This document shows positions 30,257 to 36,907 of a DNA stretch of 41,089 nt, one piece after another (the first letter of the stretch is position 1; every line of letters starts with the position of its first letter). The stretch spans positions 1-41,089 of the forward strand of contig CAZIOS010000024.1 in the NCBI GenBank assembly GCA_964540905.1, read 5' to 3'. The notes under the pieces are model-generated. The model searched no databases. It had not been told where the DNA came from and saw only the letters and a list, made by a program, of their open reading frames with translations. This DNA is from VAYN01 sp964540905. GTDB taxonomy: Bacteria > Actinomycetota > Thermoleophilia > Solirubrobacterales > 70-9. The position numbers were made by a program, and so were the translations under genes.

Positions 30257-30616
30257 GATCTCCTCCCCCATGCTCGATTTTGTTTCTTTCACTCAGTAAT
30301 GAACGAGCGAGGATAGGCATTCTTCGCAAACAGGGGATGAACTCAACTCAGCATCTGCGATTCATTCTGAGTTCTTCTTAGCATCGGCGACTCCTCCTGG
30401 CGCTCCACGCCGGGCCTACGCATAGGGAGGGGGTGAGAGCCGATGAAGGTCGCAAAGACGCCGCACGTCTTTCTGAGCTACATGGTCCACAAGAACGCCT
30501 GAGGCAAGGGCAACGGGGTCGGTCTCGGCCTTCCAGTACAGGGATCGGGATCGGCCCCTCTTTCGCCGCCTTCACAGGAGCGGCATCGGGAGATCGCGCA
30601 AGATACCCACAGACTT
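30257..30616. other. Divergent intergenic region between winged-helix and XRE genes
   Basis: This 360-base stretch has lower GC than average. It holds an inverted pair GAACTCA (30339-30345) / TGAGTTC (30368-30374) and a direct repeat AGCATC(T/G)GCGA at 30350-30360 and 30380-30390. It also holds a 19-codon reading frame at 30443-30502 (MKVAKTPHVFLSYMVHKNA) behind a strong AGGGAGGGGG. No longer gene is convincing. Confidence 0.5.
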
Positions 30617-30859
30617 GTGAGTTGCCCTATGGCGGTTCCCCTCACCAACGCCGACGATCTGGGCGTGGGCGACCTCGGCACCAATCTGCGCGAGGCTCGC
30701 GAGCGACTCGGCCTGACCCAGGAACAGGTCGCCAAACGCAGTGGGGTCCATGCCACCGAGGTCAGCAGGATCGAAACCGGCAAGCCCGACCCCCAGGTCT
30801 CGACGCTGCTGCGGCTCGCGAAAGCGGTCGAGGTTCGGCCCGGTCGGCTGCTCGACTAG
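30617..30859 (+). CDS. XRE-family helix-turn-helix protein
   Basis: The 80-residue protein is essentially one HTH_3 domain: GTNLREARERLGLTQEQVAK, RSGVHATEVSRIETGKPDPQ, STLLRLAKAVEVRPGRLLD. LTQEQVA, VSRIE.G and the L.KA.EV.P..LL end are standard. The start could be the GTG at 30617 or the ATG at 30629; the core is unaffected. Small single-domain XRE proteins act as DNA-binding regulators or antitoxins; no toxin gene lies next to it here. It is followed by a strong bidirectional terminator. Confidence 0.88.
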   Translation: MSCPMAVPLTNADDLGVGDLGTNLREARERLGLTQEQVAKRSGVHATEVSRIETGKPDPQVSTLLRLAKAVEVRPGRLLD

Positions 30860-30984
30860 CGGACTCGGCCCACGCGGACCAATACCCGAAGACCGCTCCT
30901 CCACATCGGATCCCTCTGTAGAGCTAAAAACTCGCCGGCGAGGCCGACAAGCGCACCCTCGCCGCGGGCGATCCTGGCGCAGAG

Positions 30985-31017
30985 CAGCAGAAGGGCGCCT
31001 TACGCGCCCTTCTGCTG
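30985..31017. terminator. Strong bidirectional intrinsic terminator
   Basis: A perfect 14-base stem (30985-30998 with 31004-31017) encloses the loop CTTAC, with TTT following on the plus side. It lies between the convergent XRE and lipoprotein genes, 12 bases from the lipoprotein stop, so it can serve both. Confidence 0.88.
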
Positions 31018-31028
31018 TTTGCCAGACC

Positions 31029-31517
31029 TCAGCCTTCCTTTGCGCACTGAGTAAGCCCGAGCGCGTGGAGCTGTTCTCCGGTCGCCTTAAATGGGTTTTG
31101 TTCGCTGAAAGCAAGTTCAGGCTTGGCCTTGACCTTGTTCAGCGTTTCCTGGGCGGTTTCCAGTGCCGAGGTCACCTGCTGTTCCTCGCCGCTCGGCGCT
31201 CCGAGGGCTTTAACCGAGTCGATCTGGGACTGGATATTGGGAGCGAAGACGGTTTCAACGAGTTCCGCCTGCTGGGCCTTGGTCGGTTCTTCCTTTTCGC
31301 TGATGCCGTGCTGTTTGGCGAAGGCCATGAATCCAGCTTCTTCCTTCTTGGTTCCAGCCGCGCAAATCGCGTTGCCCTTCGCCACAAATTCGGCCTTGGA
31401 GATTGCGGCCGTCGTGGTCGTGGTCGTGCTGCTGCTACTGCTGCCGCAGCCCGCCACCAACAGGCCGGCGAAGAGAAGGGCGCCTACCGACAGTGGGCCG
31501 ATGAGTCTGCGATGCAT
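31029..31517 (-). CDS. Putative lipoprotein
   Basis: The 162-residue product has a type II signal sequence: MHRR, hydrophobic core LIGPLSVGALLFAG and lipobox LVAGC with the modified Cys24. A Ser/Thr-rich linker follows (GSSSSSTTTTTT). The mature domain is helical and charged (KAEFVAKGNAICAAGTKKEE, ELVETVFAPNIQSQIDSVKA) with two further cysteines. This layout recurs in Solirubrobacterales lipoproteins of unknown function. The start is supported by AAGGAGG before the ATG at 31517. TAGGCT at 31553-31548 lies about 30 bases upstream, so unlike many genes here it has a true leader. Confidence 0.9.
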   Translation of the reverse strand: MHRRLIGPLSVGALLFAGLLVAGCGSSSSSTTTTTTAAISKAEFVAKGNAICAAGTKKEEAGFMAFAKQHGISEKEEPTKAQQAELVETVFAPNIQSQIDSVKALGAPSGEEQQVTSALETAQETLNKVKAKPELAFSEQNPFKATGEQLHALGLTQCAKEG

Positions 31518-31547
31518 CGAATCCTCCTTGCGTTGACTGGTAGGAGG

Positions 31548-31553
31548 AGCCTA
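31548..31553 (-). promoter_or_regulatory. -10 element (TAGGCT) of the lipoprotein gene
   Basis: TAGGCT on the minus strand precedes a leader of about 24 bases that carries AAGGAGG. It shows that the same hexamer also serves leadered genes. Confidence 0.45.
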
Positions 31554-31673
31554 TTCCGAAGGTGGACACCGGTCAGCCGATGCACCTCGCGGCGATCCAC
31601 CTCGCCGTCAGCGGCTGAGCCGGCCGGTTAACTGCCGCTCGGTCAAAGCTGCCTCTCTGAAGGTGCGCTGCGC

Positions 31674-31745
31674 AAGAACTCTTCGCTCGCGCATCTGCAG
31701 CGCTTCCCCGTCGACGCGCTGAAGATCGACCGCTCATTCACCTCG
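31674..31745 (+). pseudogene. Fragment of an EAL-domain cyclic-di-GMP phosphodiesterase gene
   Basis: The plus strand reads NSSLAHLQRFPVDALKIDRS then FTS, matching the hallmark SSL.YL...PVD.LKIDRSF. of EAL domains. Nothing upstream (the DFGTG motif) or downstream continues the domain. It is a short vestige, not an expressed gene. Confidence 0.75.
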
Positions 31746-31879
31746 TCTACTCGATCGCCTTCCCGATCGGAATCCCTTTGGTGCTCACCCGGCAACTTCG
31801 GTTGGCCGGCTACGCCAAGGAGCTGTTCGGCGTGTCGCGGCGCTGGTAGCCGGGCCAATTTGCAGCCACTTCGAGGAAA

Positions 31880-31953
31880 AGCCCGCCGCCGGAATCGAAC
31901 CGGCAACCTCCTGATTACAAATCAGGTGCTCTCCCAGGTTGAGCTAGGCGGGC
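31880..31953 (-). tRNA. tRNA-Thr (anticodon TGT)
   Basis: The reverse strand folds as a cloverleaf. The acceptor stem is GCCCGCC/GGCGGGC (31953-31947 with 31887-31881). The D arm is GCTC...GAGC. The anticodon arm is CCTGA-TTTGTAA-TCAGG with anticodon TGT. The T arm is CCGG-TTCGATT-CCGG. The 3' CCA is not encoded. Confidence 0.93.
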
Positions 31954-31973
31954 GCGGTGGCGAAGATAGAGGG

Positions 31974-32969
31974 ATGGATGTGAACTTCAGACTCCTCGGG
32001 CCGGACGAGGGTGGCGTCCTCACGGCGGCGATAGAAGCAGCTTACGGGACGACTTACGACGTCCGCTGGGTCTACGACCCGGCGGAGGTGAGCGCCCGCC
32101 TCGCCGACGGCAGGTACGTGTCCTGCGTGGCGGAGACGGTCGATGGCGAACTGCTGTGTCATCTGGGCATGAGTCTGGCAGCTTCCGGCGACGCGGTGGC
32201 GCATTCCGGGCAGGCGGTGACCCTGCCGGCCGCCCGCGGCCAGCACCTCTTCACCCGCACCAAGCGCTTCCTGATGGACTGGGCGCGCGAGCGCGGCCTG
32301 GCCGGGATGTTCTCCGAGGCGACCGCCGCCCACCCCTACAGCCAGCGCGCCAACATCGAGCTCGGGGCGCACGAGACCGGCTTCCTGCTGGGCTGGATCC
32401 CGGCCACGGTCGCCAACGACGCGGCCGCCGGGGCGCCGCGGCGGCGGCAATCGGCGGCGCTCTTCTACACCAAGCTCAACGACGGCCACGAGCGCCGCGT
32501 CTACGCGCCCGAGCGCCACCACGAGATCGTCGGCCAGACGTTGGCGCTGTGCGAGCTGCGGGGGACGCTGGCGCAGCCGCCGCCGGAGGCAGAGCTGGCG
32601 GCGCGGACCGAGCTCCAGGTCGAGATCGACAGCGACCACAACCTCGCCCTGCTGACCGTCCACGTCCCCGGCGCCGACCTGGAGACGGTGGTCGCGGCCG
32701 AGCGCCACCACCTCTTCCACCGCGCCTGCCTCGACGCGATCTACATCGACCTGCCGCTGGAGACGCCGGCGACCGCCCTCGTCGCCGACCACCTCGAGCG
32801 CCTCGGCGTCTCCTACGCCGGGGTCTTCCCCAACCACCGCACCGACGGCGACGTGCTGCGGATGCAGTCGCTGCACCGGGTCCAAGTCAAGGCCGACGAC
32901 ATCGCCGTCGCCTCGGACCACGGGCGCGAGCTGCTCGCGTACGTGCTGGCGGACGCCGCCCAGGTCTAG
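31974..32969 (+). CDS. GNAT-like N-acetyltransferase family protein
   Basis: The 331-residue protein starts at the ATG 31974 (MDVNFRLLGPDEGGVLTAAI), 21 bases past the tRNA. The first half (about 1-175) has a GNAT-like progression: YVSCVAETVDGELLCHLGMS, then GQHLFTRTKRFLMDWARERG, and the late motif HPYSQRANIELGAHETGFLL. The second half (about 176-331) is an additional domain, with EIDSDHNLALLTVHVPGADL and a repeated alpha/beta pattern. Two-part proteins of this kind are known near serine-kinase anti-sigma systems, but I cannot name the substrate. The stop overlaps the SigH gene's stop by four bases. Confidence 0.75.
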   Translation: MDVNFRLLGPDEGGVLTAAIEAAYGTTYDVRWVYDPAEVSARLADGRYVSCVAETVDGELLCHLGMSLAASGDAVAHSGQAVTLPAARGQHLFTRTKRFLMDWARERGLAGMFSEATAAHPYSQRANIELGAHETGFLLGWIPATVANDAAAGAPRRRQSAALFYTKLNDGHERRVYAPERHHEIVGQTLALCELRGTLAQPPPEAELAARTELQVEIDSDHNLALLTVHVPGADLETVVAAERHHLFHRACLDAIYIDLPLETPATALVADHLERLGVSYAGVFPNHRTDGDVLRMQSLHRVQVKADDIAVASDHGRELLAYVLADAAQV

Positions 32970-33676
32970 AGCGCGACCTCGCGCGAGGCGAGGTGGGTGC
33001 CGACCTTGCGCTTGACCCGCTGCAGGGCGTTGTCGACGGTCTTCGTGTCGCACTCCAGCCGCTCGGCGATCGCCTCGTAGGAGTGACCGTCGAGGTAGAG
33101 CGAGAGGACGCGGCTCTCGAGGTCCGAGAGCACCCCGGAGACGCCGGAGAGGCAGGAGACGAGGCTCGCCAGCTCTTCGGTCGCGATCACCTGGTTGACC
33201 GGGTCGTGGACGCTGGGCCCGGGCAGGATCTCGTCCAGGGTGGTGTCGGAGTCGCCAGCGGCCGCTGGGGTCTGACTGAAGGAGACGTACTGATTCAGGG
33301 GGGTGTGCTTGTTGCGGGTCGCGGTCTTGACCGCGGTGATGATCTGGCGGGTGATGCAGAGCTCGGCGAAGTTGCGGAAGCTCGACTCGCGGTCGGTCCG
33401 GTAGTCGCGGATCGCCTTGTAGAGACCGAGCAGGCCCTCCTGGATCAGGTCGTCGGACTCGCCGCCGAGCAGGAAGTAGGAGGAGGCCTTGAGGCGGACG
33501 AAGCCGCGGTAGCGGCGGACGATCATGTCGTAGGCGTCGGTCCTGCCCTCCTTCGCGAGGGCGACCAGATAATGATCATCAAGCTCGACTTGAGAGTTAG
33601 CCTGATGGGGGCGAGCCATGCCGGCGCGACCGGCCACGGGGAGCCGCATTTCGTACGTAGGCGTAGATAGAGCCAC
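32966..33676 (-). CDS. sigH: RNA polymerase sigma factor, SigH (sigma-30) type
   Basis: The 236-residue protein has region 2 at about 35-105 (DAYDMIVRRYRGFVRLKASS, YFLLGGESDDLIQEGLLGLY, RESSFRNFAELCITRQIITA). Its form LGGESDDLIQEG.IGL.KAI is that of the SigH/SigK sporulation-type group rather than ECF. Region 4 at about 175-230 reads LSDLESRVLSLYLDGHSYEA then IAERLECDTKTVDNALQRVK. The GTG at 33676 follows AAGGAGAAGGA. A good promoter (TTGACA/TAAACT) lies about 110 bases upstream. The gene name is by family; the stage at which it acts here is unknown. Confidence 0.9.
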   Translation of the reverse strand: MALSTPTYEMRLPVAGRAGMARPHQANSQVELDDHYLVALAKEGRTDAYDMIVRRYRGFVRLKASSYFLLGGESDDLIQEGLLGLYKAIRDYRTDRESSFRNFAELCITRQIITAVKTATRNKHTPLNQYVSFSQTPAAAGDSDTTLDEILPGPSVHDPVNQVIATEELASLVSCLSGVSGVLSDLESRVLSLYLDGHSYEAIAERLECDTKTVDNALQRVKRKVGTHLASREVAL

Positions 33677-33752
33677 AGATCCTTCTCCTTGCTGAAGGGT
33701 CGTGGCGCCGCTTACCTCCCCCGAGGCGCCTCTTATCGACGGGCTACCTCTT

Positions 33753-33767
33753 ACCTCAAGCTGAGGT
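33753..33767. promoter_or_regulatory. Inverted repeat in the sigH leader
   Basis: ACCTCA (33753-33758), AGC, TGAGGT (33762-33767) is a perfect 6+6 palindrome. TACCTC recurs nearby at about 33713 and 33745. It lies just after the predicted start point and could be an operator. Confidence 0.4.
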
Positions 33768-33786
33768 TCACCCTTGTTGCGTCGCT

Positions 33787-33814
33787 AGTTTACGTCTGCG
33801 CGGAGTTCTGTCAA
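33787..33814 (-). promoter_or_regulatory. sigH promoter
   Basis: On the minus strand a consensus -35 TTGACA (33814-33809) and TAAACT (33792-33787) are 16 bases apart. A leader of about 105 bases then precedes the GTG at 33676. Confidence 0.6.
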
Positions 33815-33871
33815 CCCCAAATTGCGACTTTTGCAACCGCCGTTGCATTTGTTAGAAGCCTCGCCCCGGGC

Positions 33872-34528
33872 TCAACCGCGCTGGCGACGGGCCTCGAACA
33901 GCAGCGACGTCGCCGCCGCGGCGACGTTCAGCGACTCCACCCTGCCGCCGCGCGGCAGCGCCACCAGGCCGTCGCAGGACTTCGCCACCCGCGGCCGCAG
34001 GCCCTTGCCCTCGCCGCCGAGGACGAGCACGATCGGGCCCTTCAAGTCGACCGCCCAGGGCGCCGCCGCGGCCTCGGCGTCGGCGCCCCAGATCCAGAAG
34101 CCGGCGGCCTTCGCCTCTGCCAGCCAATCGGCGAGGTTGCGGACGTGGGCGACCTCGAGATGCTCGACGGCGCCGGCCGAGGCCTTGCAAGTGGCCGCGG
34201 TTACCGCCGCCGCCCGGCGCTCGGGCACGACGACCCCGGCGGCGCCGGCGAACTCGGCCGAGCGGCAGACGGCGCCGAGGTTGCGCGGGTCCTGAACCTG
34301 ATCCAGCGCCACCAGCAGCGGGCTCTCGCCGCGCAGCAGCCCCCGGGCGTCGCCGTACGGATAGGGATCGACCTCGGCGACGACACCCTGATGGTCGGGC
34401 GAGCCGCAAAGCCGCTCCAGCTCCGCCGCCGGCGTCTCCGGCGCCCGCCAGACCCGTCGCACCCCCCGCCTGCCGCGTTCGGCCTCCTGAACCGGCTGCT
34501 TCCCGTAGATGACCTGGCTCGCCATCAC
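33872..34528 (-). CDS. rlmB: TrmH/SpoU-family rRNA 2'-O-methyltransferase (RlmB-like)
   Basis: The 218-residue protein opens with the short L30e-like substrate domain (SQVIYGKQPVQEAERGRRGV). The SPOUT domain follows with its three motifs: LLVALDQVQDPRNLGAVCRS (motif 1), IVLVLGGEGKGLRPRVAKSC (motif 2) and LPRGGRVESLNVAAAATSLL (motif 3). These are the signatures of TrmH-family enzymes that methylate ribose in 23S rRNA (G2251 for RlmB). Placement directly after cysS is common in bacteria and supports RlmB, though TrmH-type alternatives cannot be excluded. The first codon is a GTG with an ATG immediately after. 55 bases separate it from the cysS stop. Confidence 0.9.
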   Translation of the reverse strand: MMASQVIYGKQPVQEAERGRRGVRRVWRAPETPAAELERLCGSPDHQGVVAEVDPYPYGDARGLLRGESPLLVALDQVQDPRNLGAVCRSAEFAGAAGVVVPERRAAAVTAATCKASAGAVEHLEVAHVRNLADWLAEAKAAGFWIWGADAEAAAAPWAVDLKGPIVLVLGGEGKGLRPRVAKSCDGLVALPRGGRVESLNVAAAATSLLFEARRQRG

Positions 34529-34583
34529 CGCGGCGACGCCGGCTTTTGCCCCACCCCGCTGGGGTCAAAGTCGGCTTCGTTGT

Positions 34584-36035
34584 TCATGCCGCTCCCCTGG
34601 CAACGAGGCGCGGCCCCTGCGCCGAGTCCCGCACCTCCCAGCCCAGTTCCGCCAGCCGATCCCGAATCGCATCGGCCCGCTCGAAGTCCTCAGCCGCCCG
34701 CGCCTCCTCGCGCTCGGCCATCAGCGACTGCGCTGCGGAGTCGGCCTCAGCACCCTCTTCCGGCTGGGTAAGGGTGCTGAGGCCGACAAGCTCAAGCATC
34801 TCTGTCAGGACGGGAACGGCAGCTGCCACCCCGACCCGACCTCTGTTCACATCCCCCACCAGCTCGAATACCTCGGCCAGGGCCCTGGGGGTGTTGAAGT
34901 CATCCGCCAGTGCTTCGCGGAATTTCTCCAGTCGGCCCGCTGCCGAAGGACCCGGGGGAACTTCGGCGGAGCGCTCCGTCGTCGGGGAGTTCGGGGGGGT
35001 CTCGACGGAGCCTCCCCGCTGTTGCTCCGGCGAGGCCCCCCCGGACTCCCCGACCACCGCGTGCTCCCTGAAGAAATTCCGCAACCGCTCGACCCTGGCC
35101 ACCGCCTGCTCCATCTCCTCCGCCCCGAACGCCAACGGCTGCCGGTAATGCCCCGAGATCAGGTAAGCGACCACCGCCTCGCGCCCATACCGATCCAGCG
35201 CTTCCCCGAGCTGGAAGATGTTCCCCTCCGATTTCGACATCTTCGCCGCCCCGGTCTCGATCATCCCGTTGTGCATCCAGACCCGGGCGAAGGGCCGCCC
35301 CGCCGCCTCGGACTGGGCGATCTCGTTCTCGTGATGGGGGAAGACGAGGTCCGAGCCGCCGCCGTGGATCGCGAAGGCCGCCCCCAGCTCCCGCTCGGCC
35401 ATCACCGAGCACTCGATGTGCCAGGCCGGCCGCCCCGGGCCCCAGGGCGAGTCCCAGCGCGTGTCCTCGCCCTCCTTGTGGGCCTTCCAGAGGGCGAAGT
35501 CGAGCCGGTCCTCCTTCAGCGAGGCCGAGCCGGCCTCCTCGCCCTGGTCCATGTCCTCGGGGCGGCGGTTGGAGAGCTTGCCGTAGCCATCGAAGCTGCG
35601 GACGCGGAAGTAGACGTCGCCGCCGGACTCGTAGGCGTGGCCGGAGTCGACCAGGTCGGCGATCAGCGCCACGATCCCGTCGACCGTCGCGGTCGCCAGC
35701 GGCTCGGCGTCGGGGCGGCCGAGGCCGAGCCGGTCGGTGTCCTCGAGGTAGGCGCGGGTCATCCGCGCCGCGAAGTCGGCCGAGGCCTCGCCGGCCTCGG
35801 CGGCGGCGACGTAGATCTTGTCGTTGATGTCGGTGACGTTGATCACCAGCTTCGCCCGGTAGCCCTCCGCGCGCAGGAAGCGGGCGAAGAGCGAGAAGAC
35901 GACGAAGGGGCGGGCGTTGCCGACGTGGATGCGGCTGTAGACGGTCGGGCCGCAGGCGTAGATCCCCACCTCCTGGCTGGGGTCGAGCGCTCGCGGCTCG
36001 CCGCTGAGCGTGTCCCTGATCCGCACCTCGCGCAT
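34584..36035 (-). CDS. cysS: Cysteinyl-tRNA synthetase
   Basis: The 483-residue enzyme attaches cysteine to tRNA-Cys. Visible signatures are YACGPTVYSRIHVGNARPFV (zinc cysteine plus the HIGH-type HVGN), WHIECSVMAE, HGGGSDLVFPHHENEIAQSE (zinc and adenylate site) and KMSKSEGN. The anticodon-binding end is EDFERADAIRDRLAELGWEV. Two stretches of the C-terminal half are unusual. One is a Pro/Ser/Glu-rich insert of about 40 residues between FFREH and GRLEKFREALADDFNTPRAL. The other is LVGLSTLTQPEEGAEAD. Each is encoded by a long palindrome (34981-35054 and 34740-34787). The start is 9 bases after TAGGCT, suggesting a leaderless message. Confidence 0.96.
   Translation of the reverse strand: MREVRIRDTLSGEPRALDPSQEVGIYACGPTVYSRIHVGNARPFVVFSLFARFLRAEGYRAKLVINVTDINDKIYVAAAEAGEASADFAARMTRAYLEDTDRLGLGRPDAEPLATATVDGIVALIADLVDSGHAYESGGDVYFRVRSFDGYGKLSNRRPEDMDQGEEAGSASLKEDRLDFALWKAHKEGEDTRWDSPWGPGRPAWHIECSVMAERELGAAFAIHGGGSDLVFPHHENEIAQSEAAGRPFARVWMHNGMIETGAAKMSKSEGNIFQLGEALDRYGREAVVAYLISGHYRQPLAFGAEEMEQAVARVERLRNFFREHAVVGESGGASPEQQRGGSVETPPNSPTTERSAEVPPGPSAAGRLEKFREALADDFNTPRALAEVFELVGDVNRGRVGVAAAVPVLTEMLELVGLSTLTQPEEGAEADSAAQSLMAEREEARAAEDFERADAIRDRLAELGWEVRDSAQGPRLVARGAA
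34740..34787. repeat. 48-base palindrome within cysS (element 2)
   Basis: A perfect 17-base inverted repeat (34740-34756 with 34771-34787) flanks a 14-base loop. It is in frame and encodes LVGLSTLTQPEEGAEAD, in a loop that is normally variable in CysS. Confidence 0.8.
34981..35054. repeat. 74-base palindrome within cysS (element 1)
   Basis: Arms of 24 bases (34981-35004 and 35031-35054) are complementary at 22 positions. The loop contains a nested CGGAGC...GCTCCG pair. It keeps the cysS frame and accounts for most of the extra Pro/Ser/Glu-rich peptide. Confidence 0.85.
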
Positions 36036-36044
36036 CGCGAGGCG

Positions 36045-36050
36045 AGCCTA
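36045..36050 (-). promoter_or_regulatory. Leaderless-type -10 element (TAGGCT) for cysS
   Basis: TAGGCT on the minus strand lies 9 bases before the ATG at 36035 and 14 bases downstream of the coiled-coil gene's stop, so cysS may have its own promoter. Confidence 0.45.
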
Positions 36051-36063
36051 GCGGCCCGGCCGT

Positions 36064-36888
36064 CTAGAAGGTGCGGTAGCCGGCGGTGGTGGCGCGCGAC
36101 TCGCCGCGCAGCCAGTCCGGCGCGGTCTCCTCGGCGGCGGCGAGCGCCTCGCGTTTAGCCCGCTTGACGCTGGCCTCGATCTCGTCCTCGCTGGCCGCGC
36201 GGGCGCGCTGCTCGCGTTTCTCGGCCTGGACCCGGATCCGGTCGGACTCGAGCCGGAGCTGGTCCTCGGCGCGGGCGCGGGCGGCCTCCTCGGCCTCGTG
36301 CTCGACCTTGGCGACCAGCTTGCGTACGCTCTCCTCGGCCTCCTTGCGAACCTCCTCGGTGCCATCCATCACCCGCTGCTCGATCTCGGTCTCGAGCCGC
36401 ACCGCGGTCTCGTGCGACTCCGCCGCCGCGGCCTCGGCGTCGGCGGCGCGCTGCTCGGCGGCGGCGACGCGGCGGTCGGCGTCGGCCTGGATCTCCTGGC
36501 GCGCCCGCTCGACCTGGCTGGCGACCTCGGCGGCAAGGGCCTCGCGCTCCGCCCGGATCTTCCCCTGGGCCTGCTCGAAGGAGAGCTCGGCGCGGTCGCG
36601 CGCCGCCTCGGCGGCGGCGGCCTTCGACTCGGCCCCGGACAGCTTCGCCTCGGCCTCGCGGCGCCCCTGGCGCTCGGCGGCGATCCGCGTCTTCGCCTCG
36701 GCGGAGACGCCGCGCATGGTCTCCATCGCGCGCTCCCTCAGCTCGGCCTTGACCGACTCGGCCCGCGCCTCGGCGGCGGCGAGGCGCTCCTCGCTGACCC
36801 GGACCCACTCCAGCGCCTGCTTGGCGACGCCGTGCATGGTCTCGGTGGCCTCACCGACCGCTCGCAGCTCCCTAGCCGGATCGCTCAT
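36064..36888 (-). CDS. Coiled-coil protein of unknown function
   Basis: The 274-residue protein is almost wholly a charged Ala/Glu/Arg-rich coiled coil from about residue 20 to 250 (ERLAAAEARAESVKAELRER, AEAAAAESHETAVRLETEIE, KLVAKVEHEAEEAARARAED). It has no signal peptide or membrane segment. The last residues (PDWLRGESRATTAGYRTF) are non-helical. Such proteins can be structural, for example in cell division or chromosome organisation. The position between acyl-CoA synthetase and cysS gives no clear lead. TAGGTT at 36902-36897 lies 8 bases before the ATG at 36888. Strong coiled-coil bias makes remote similarity searches unreliable. Confidence 0.85.
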   Translation of the reverse strand: MSDPARELRAVGEATETMHGVAKQALEWVRVSEERLAAAEARAESVKAELRERAMETMRGVSAEAKTRIAAERQGRREAEAKLSGAESKAAAAEAARDRAELSFEQAQGKIRAEREALAAEVASQVERARQEIQADADRRVAAAEQRAADAEAAAAESHETAVRLETEIEQRVMDGTEEVRKEAEESVRKLVAKVEHEAEEAARARAEDQLRLESDRIRVQAEKREQRARAASEDEIEASVKRAKREALAAAEETAPDWLRGESRATTAGYRTF

Positions 36889-36896
36889 GCCTCGGC

Positions 36897-36902
36897 AACC
36901 TA
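36897..36902 (-). promoter_or_regulatory. Leaderless-type -10 element (TAGGTT) for coiled-coil gene
   Basis: TAGGTT on the minus strand is 8 bases before the ATG at 36888, in the 19-base gap after the acyl-CoA synthetase stop. Confidence 0.4.
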
Positions 36903-36907
36903 CACCT

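Larger units (their letters stand above)
31518..31879. other. Gene-debris region between lipoprotein and tRNA-Thr
   Basis: No intact gene is present. The plus strand holds an EAL-domain scrap (31674-31745). Overlapping it in another frame is a hydrophobic, coding-like end of about 36 codons (IAFPIGIPLVLTRQLRLAGY, AKELFGVSRRW, then a stop at 31849). These look like two truncated genes joined by deletion. Confidence 0.55.

Noticed and set aside
31880..31953. tRNA-Thr as an attachment site of an integrated element
   Set aside because: No integrase gene and no duplicated tRNA 3' end are visible within the window.
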